Source of the DNA: Gossypium raimondii
Lineage: Eukaryota; Streptophyta; Magnoliopsida; Malvales; Malvaceae
Direction: 5' to 3'
Length of the DNA stretch: 64,000 nucleotides
Assembly: GCF_025698545.1 (NCBI RefSeq)
Contig: NC_068570.1
Span: 806,001-870,000, forward strand
A model generated the notes under the pieces. That model did not search any database, was not told the DNA's origin, and worked only from the letters and a program-made list of their open reading frames with translations. The first letter of the stretch is position 1. Each line of letters starts with the position of its first letter. The position numbers and the translations under genes are program-made. This document shows positions 58,693 through 64,000 of the stretch, in pieces.

Positions 58693-61031
58693 ATGGCGTT
58701 TCTTGTTCTCCTTCTTCTTTTAAATTTTGTATTTAATGCAACAAATGCTCAATCAACAAGCTCTATTATCAAACCAGGTTCTTCTCTTTCACCCATCAAT
58801 AATTCATATTTGCTATCGCCGTCCGGCCAGTTCGCTTTCGGTTTCTACCGATACAAAAACGGCTACTCCGTAGGCATATGGTTCGAAAACATCCAGCAGA
58901 AAACAATTGTATGGACGGCTAACCGAGATGCCTTGCCGTTCCCTAGCAATGTCACATTGGTTTTAACCACCGAAGGTACCCTTATTGTTCGACCAAAGCA
59001 AGGTCAAGACGTACTCATTGCCGATGCTAGTAGTGATAACGTGTCACGGTTAGCAACTTCGGCCTCGATGCTCGATTCGGGTAACTTTGTTTTGTTGAAT
59101 TCGAGTGGTGGGATCGTATGGAAGAGTTTTGATTTCCCGACCGATACCATTTTACCAGGACAACGTCTAGCGGTGACCGGTAAGCTCGTTTCGAGTGTTG
59201 CCGAGTCGGATCATAGTAGCGGAAAATTTCTAATTCTTATGCAAAGGGATGGGAATTTGGTTCAATACCCTGTTGGAGCATGGAACAGCTTGGTGCTGCT
59301 TATTGGGCTACTGATACATTTACTGCTGGATATGGTGTGAGCTTGAATCTTGATGGTGACGGTCACCTATATTTGTTAAATGATACCGGTTTCAACATCA
59401 AAAGTATTAATACGAACTACGTTAATGCCTCGGGTAAGTCCGTGTATCGTGCAACAATCGATACGGATGGTATATTTCGATTGTACTCACATAGTTCTAA
59501 CCAATTTGATGATTGGTACACCGAATGGTCATCCTCTAATTATAGATGTGATCCTTTCGGTTTGTGCGGTGAGAATAGTTATTGTGTTATGATGGGTGGG
59601 GAACCCGTTTGTCAATGTCCTCTTCATTTCGATTTTATCAACGAGAAGCGACAGGAATTGGGTTGCCGAAAGAACTATAGTTTAGTTGCTTGTGACACAA
59701 GAAATGACCAAACTTTTGATTTTCTTGAGGTGAACGATGTGTCTTGGAAAAATGATGCGTATTTGAGTCTTTCGTTGAAGACAAAGAACAGTTGTAGGGA
59801 CGAGTGTTATCGAGATTGTAGTTGCGAAGCCGCTGTCTTCGAGAACGAGTTGTGTAAAATGATGAAGTTGCCGTTACGGTTTGGGAGGAGAGTATTAAGT
59901 GGTCAAGTTACTACATTTTTAAAGATTGGAGGAGAACTTGCTGGTGTTGGGACAAGGAAAAGGAAAAGGAAGCTAAGAATGGATATGTTAATCATTAGTA
60001 TTGCCATGGCATGCTTGACGCTTGGGTTTCTAGCTGTAGCAACGATCGGCGTTCGAAAGTATCGTGCTTATGTTCGAAAATACAAGCGTGATTTGCGTTT
60101 GGTAAACAATCGAGTTGCTGAAGATGTTTCCTTGAAATCATTTTCCCTCGAGGAACTTAAAGATGCAACCAACAATTTTGTGGACGTGATCGGTAAAGGA
60201 GCTTACGGGACGGTTTTCAAAGGGGTGATATTCGATGGCGAAAGAACAGTAGCCGTCAAGAGACTGGAAAAAGTGGTGGCCGAAGGTGAAAGAGATTTCC
60301 TGAATGAAATGAAAGCCATCGGGAAAACACATCACAAGAACCTCGTTCGATTGCTCGGTTATTGCTACGACGGGACTAATAGGCTTCTGGTTTACGAGTA
60401 CATGAAAAACGGTTCTCTTGCAGATTTTCTTTTCAAATCGAGATTAAAGGTAAATTGGGAAGTAAGAGTCGAAATAGTATTGAGTATAGCGAGAGGAATT
60501 TGTTACTTGCATGAAGAATGCGAGACTCGGATTATCCATTGCGATATCAAACCCGAAAACATCCTAATGGACGACGAAGGGTACGCGAAAATTGCAGAAT
60601 TCGGATTAGCCAAGCTATTGATGCCTAACCAATCTAGGACATACACCGAAATCCGAGGGACGAGGGGATACGTTGCCCCAGAGTGGCATCGAAACTTACC
60701 AATAACCGTGAAAGCCAATGTTTATAGCTTCGGAATAATGCTGTTCGAGATCATTTGTTGTAGAAGGAGTATGGAAACGGATGTTCCGGAAAACGAACAA
60801 GTTCTTGCATACTGGGCACATGATTGTTTCAAGGCTAATGAAGTGGAGAAGCTGGTGCAAAATGAATTTGTGGAGAAGAGTAAATTGGAGAAGATGGTTA
60901 AGGTCGGATTATGGTGCACCCAAGATGAAGCATCGTCTCGACCGTCGATGAAAAGGGTTATCTTGATGCTAGAAGGGACGGTTAATATACCCGATCCTCC
61001 ACCCCTTAGCTCCTTTGTTAGTTCTCCTTAG
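58693..61031 (+). pseudogene. G-type lectin receptor kinase, copy 2, frameshifted with altered kinase motifs
   Basis: Nearly identical to gene 1 from the ATG at 58693 (MAFLVLLLLLNFVFNATNA) to the stop at 61031. After VQYPVGAWNS, near 59285-59296, the frame shifts, leaving a 215-residue lectin fragment. The remaining 583 codons are open from an internal ATG at 59280. Relative to copy 1 the net change is +2 bases at this spot, most simply a 1-base loss from a longer ancestral form. The kinase part has Glu for the DFG Asp (60597-60599, IAEFGLAKLL) and Asn for the Asp of DVYSFG (60717-60719). The catalytic-loop HCDIKPEN, the VAVK lysine and the glycine loop are kept. Translation from the internal ATG would give a protein without signal peptide, so a normal receptor is not expected. 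Confidence 0.92.
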
Positions 61032-61370
61032 ATCATGTTTGTGGCACAAGTTAAGACTTTTAACTTTGCCAAGCGTAAAAACCATAGTGTCCATGCTTAT
61101 ATAGTTGTGAATTACACTGATGAATCACAGCAGGTATATACATATTTATATATGTATATATTATCAGCCTGATGAAATTTACAGTGTAATCAATAAATTT
61201 TTCTATAATATTAGAACAGAGGAAGATGTTTAGATTTTGAATCTTGAATTTATTTAATCCTTCTTAAGAGATAAGAATATATCTTCAGTTAATTCGGTTT
61301 TTATATATAAAGAATCTAATGAACCAACTAAACTAATATAATTGAATTAACCAAACTGAGTTGAATGCTA
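61032..61370. other. 3' flank of the kinase pseudogene
   Basis: Near-identical to 50728-51064, including the palindromic ATATACATATTTATATATGT tract and AATAAA. Confidence 0.7.
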
Positions 61371-62227
61371 TTATTTTCCTATTTATGGGTGAGGAAGAGA
61401 TTATAAATAATTCTAAGCATATTTTAAATTAATCATTGATCTTCGAAATATTCTAATTAAATCTTTAACCTATCGCAATTGTTAAATTACGTTATTGCCT
61501 TTAATATATATTATTAACCCAAATCCAAACATAATTATTGAGTCAAGCTTGAACTTAAGAACAAATATTGGCAAACAAGCTTAATCGAGCTTGAGTAGCT
61601 CGGTTTTATCTTGAATAGAGCTCGAGCTTAGAAATAGATGTTCGATCGAGCTTGAGGCATGTATCGAGCTCTGAATTTCGAGTCAAGCTCACTGCTTGAT
61701 TTCACCCCTATGTCAGATCCCATTTAGATCCAACATGAATCATAATTTTAAACATGTGGATCAAATTATAAATACGTGTATTTATATGAACAATTTGGAT
61801 CTAATTGTTAAAAACAGTGTAAATAATTTTATATTTGTATAAAATATCGTAATATTTTTTGTTCGGAGAACAAATTAAATTAAAATATAATAAAACAAGT
61901 CAATTGGTAATTATTTGACCATGCACTTAAAATTCCATTTGTTTGCATTTCTTTTTCTTGGAATCTAATTTGTTTATGCTTACCAATAGCCTGACTCTTT
62001 GTGCATTTGTTTGCTGTCTGAATGTCAATTCATTTAGGCTGTTTTTGTGTATTTTTGTTCGGGTGTAAATGAGATACCGGTATTCGTAAATTATTTGAGT
62101 TCAATTTGAAAAAATTCGAATTGAATTCGGCAATTATCGAGTTTAGCTTGAGGTATCAATCGAGCTGAATTCAAGTTTAGTATTAATTTGTTCAATTAGA
62201 TTAATCTAATTAATTGAATCATGAACC

Positions 62228-62493
62228 AGGGGCGGCGTCGGGGGGTTGGCAAGGGCCTTGCCCCCCAAAATGGGAAATTTTGACTTTTGACCCTTTACAA
62301 TTTATAAAATTTTAAGTTAGTATAGGTAAAGTTACACTTTGACACCCAAAATGACAAAATTTTGATTTAATCCTTTAGAATTATAAACATATGGACTATT
62401 AAAATGAAAAAAAAAATTACATTTTAACTTTCATAAAAATATACAATTTAATTTCGACTCTTCTAAAAAAAATTTTCTAGCTTCATCTCTACT
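62228..62493. mobile_element. MITE with GGGGCGGCG/CTTCATCTCT ends, complete only in unit C
   Basis: The left end CCAGGGGCGGCGTCGGGGGG is followed by CCTTGCCCCCC, and the right end AGCTTCATCTCTAC is its worn complement. Units A and B keep only the left half (from about 42740 and 51922) and stop at TTGATTT(G/A)ATCCTTTA. Confidence 0.5.
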
Positions 62494-63504
62494 GTAAATT
62501 AATAGTTTAACTGATCTGATTACAAATTCGATTTCGAAAATCTTGATCGTGTGGCATGTAAAGGTTCTCAAAGCATGAAACATGGATAAAAAATGACTTC
62601 CATGCATACTTTTGGGATTAATATGTATATATAATGAACTTAATTAGTGGGATATTTGTGCTTTGACTAATGTATATATTTGGTGTTTTGAACATACATA
62701 TCTGCCTATGATTATTTTTAATGTATATGTTGTGTGGTTGGAATTGAATCGATTCGGTTGGTTAGATCGGAAATTGGTTAAAAATATTATTTTTAAAATT
62801 TTTAAAAAAAATATTTTAAAAAAATGATTTTTATAGATATCCGATCACACTTAGTTAAAAAGATCATTAGTGTATAGTAATACTATGAATGAACCAATAT
62901 TGAATATTGGTAACAATATCAGCAAAAGAACGTTCTTCTGTGTTTCCAGACATGCCGAGCTCCACATATTCTTGTAGGGGATCGATTCTGTAAAAGATGG
63001 GATCAGTAAACGGGAATTCATCGAAATTCAATCTTTGTGAGATTGTTAATATTGTACCAAATGTATTTTTAGAGTATACCGAATCAGTATAGCTATCCTT
63101 CCTCGGACACAACAACACAATTTCAAATAGTGATAATTGCTTTTTTAATAAAAATCTTGTGTTTTAAAAGTTAAATTGTTCATATATTTTTAAATTATTA
63201 ATCTAATTTGACCACTGATCAAGATAAGAAAACCTTAACGATTAGTATGGAGAACTACATTGTTACTATAATGGCTTTTTTAGAACGCCAATGCGATACA
63301 AACATCAATGGATGCACAGCATAAGTCAGCCAAACGTTGCTTTACACTACAATTAAGAGAAGAAAAAAAGGAGAGGGAAAAAAAAGGCTGTCTCGAGTTT
63401 GAACTTATGACCAAAATTTTCAGAATCGGATCAACGATCAAATTGGTCTAGTTATTAATTTTATTGGTTTGTATGGTTTGATTAAATAAATTATTGAAAA
63501 ATTT

Positions 63505-63945
63505 AAAATAAAAATAAAAATTCCTATTCAACCTGTGTTTTGCCTAGCTCAACCAATTTGTACCTATTCCCAGGTCAACCAGTCTAATAACTTTTTTCCG
63601 GACCGGTGATCAATTGCTTAGGCTACTAGTTCGTTGGTCCAATCAATTCGATTAAATAAATCATTAAAGATAAAACAAAATAAATCCATTCAACCAGTTC
63701 AATTGGTTTTTTGCTTGGTATTACTAATCCGTACTGGTTCCCAATTCAACCAGTCTAATAAATTTCTTTCGATCGGTGGTCAAATTGTTCAATCCACTAG
63801 TTTACTGTCCACTCAATTCGATTAAATAAATAATAAAAATATTAAAAATAAATATCCGATTCAACCACCCAATTCAATCAATTTTTTATTTGATTTAACT
63901 GATCCATATCGATCCTCAAATCAACCAATCTAATAACTTCCTTCG
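63505..63945. repeat. Degenerate 170-bp tandem repeat, unit C copy
   Basis: Same content as 46590-47030, at the same distance before the expected kinase gene. Confidence 0.8.
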
Positions 63946-64000
63946 TTACATCTTAATCAAACATCTTTTTTTTTTTAAATTTAAATCTCGTTATAGATTT

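Larger units (their letters stand above)
51065..61370 (+). repeat. Array unit B (upstream flank, LTR with nested LTR, kinase pseudogene)
   Basis: Same order as unit A, 10.3 kb long. It gained a nested 1.8-kb LTR, but lost about 200 bases inside the outer LTR (near 53846) and most of the 170-bp tandem repeat (near 57400). Confidence 0.93.
61371..64000 (+). repeat. Array unit C (partial, continues past the window)
   Basis: Collinear with 41880-43593 and then, without any LTR, with 46482-47085. It has about 240 extra bases at 62372-62607 and about 65 at 63094-63155 that units A and B lack. The window ends about 1.3 kb before the place where the kinase ATG stands in unit A. Confidence 0.93.

Noticed and set aside
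1-64000. CRISPR arrays, bacterial operons, tRNA or rRNA genes
   Set aside because: The genes are intron-containing plant genes. No spaced identical repeats of CRISPR type, cloverleaf sequence or rRNA was recognised; the minisatellite at 34.6 kb has no unique spacers.

Overview
The window looks like nuclear DNA of a eudicot. It is AT-rich, its genes are intron-split with GT-AG (one GC-AG) junctions, and it holds plant-only families: an IDD zinc finger, OEP24, DUF1195 and a G-type lectin receptor kinase. It also carries TG...CA solo LTRs with 5-bp target duplications and many small inverted-repeat elements. The repeat types suggest Malvaceae, possibly cotton (Gossypium); that is an inference and no search was run.

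Layout. (1) 1.1-5.5 kb, + strand: a 1085-aa TRM/LONGIFOLIA-like protein in five exons, followed by a tandem duplication and a possible orphan promoter and first exon facing it. (2) 9.3-11.9 kb, - strand: a 194-aa DUF1195 membrane protein whose first intron holds a decayed second copy of part of exon 1. (3) 14.0-15.4 kb: no protein gene, but a telo-box/site-II promoter-like block on the - strand, a local tandem repeat and a 36-bp-stem hairpin that could be a miRNA precursor. A hAT-type MITE with an 8-bp target duplication follows. (4) 17.5-22.6 kb, - strand: an 830-aa nuclear-type protein of unknown function with an internal repeat of about 100 residues and paired E2F-like sites upstream. (5) 24.2-26.7 kb, + strand: OEP24, a chloroplast outer-envelope pore. 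(6) 28.7-30.6 kb, + strand: a 615-aa type of membrane protein resembling At1g75140. (7) 34.0-36.9 kb: a large solo LTR with an expanded minisatellite. (8) 39.7-41.6 kb, + strand: an INDETERMINATE DOMAIN (IDD) C2H2 transcription factor. (9) 41.9-64.0 kb: a tandem segmental array. Its repeat unit is a long upstream flank plus a G-type lectin receptor kinase gene. Copy 1 is intact (778 aa). Copy 2 is a frameshifted pseudogene with damaged kinase motifs. A third unit begins at 61.37 kb and runs off the window before its kinase would start.

The genes do not form a pathway. The most informative structure is the kinase array. Solo LTRs inserted at the same site in units A and B, an empty site in unit C, a shared deletion in A and B, and a second LTR nested only in B together give an order of events. 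Intron boundaries were read by eye from splice motifs, reading frame and family knowledge; transcripts were not available.
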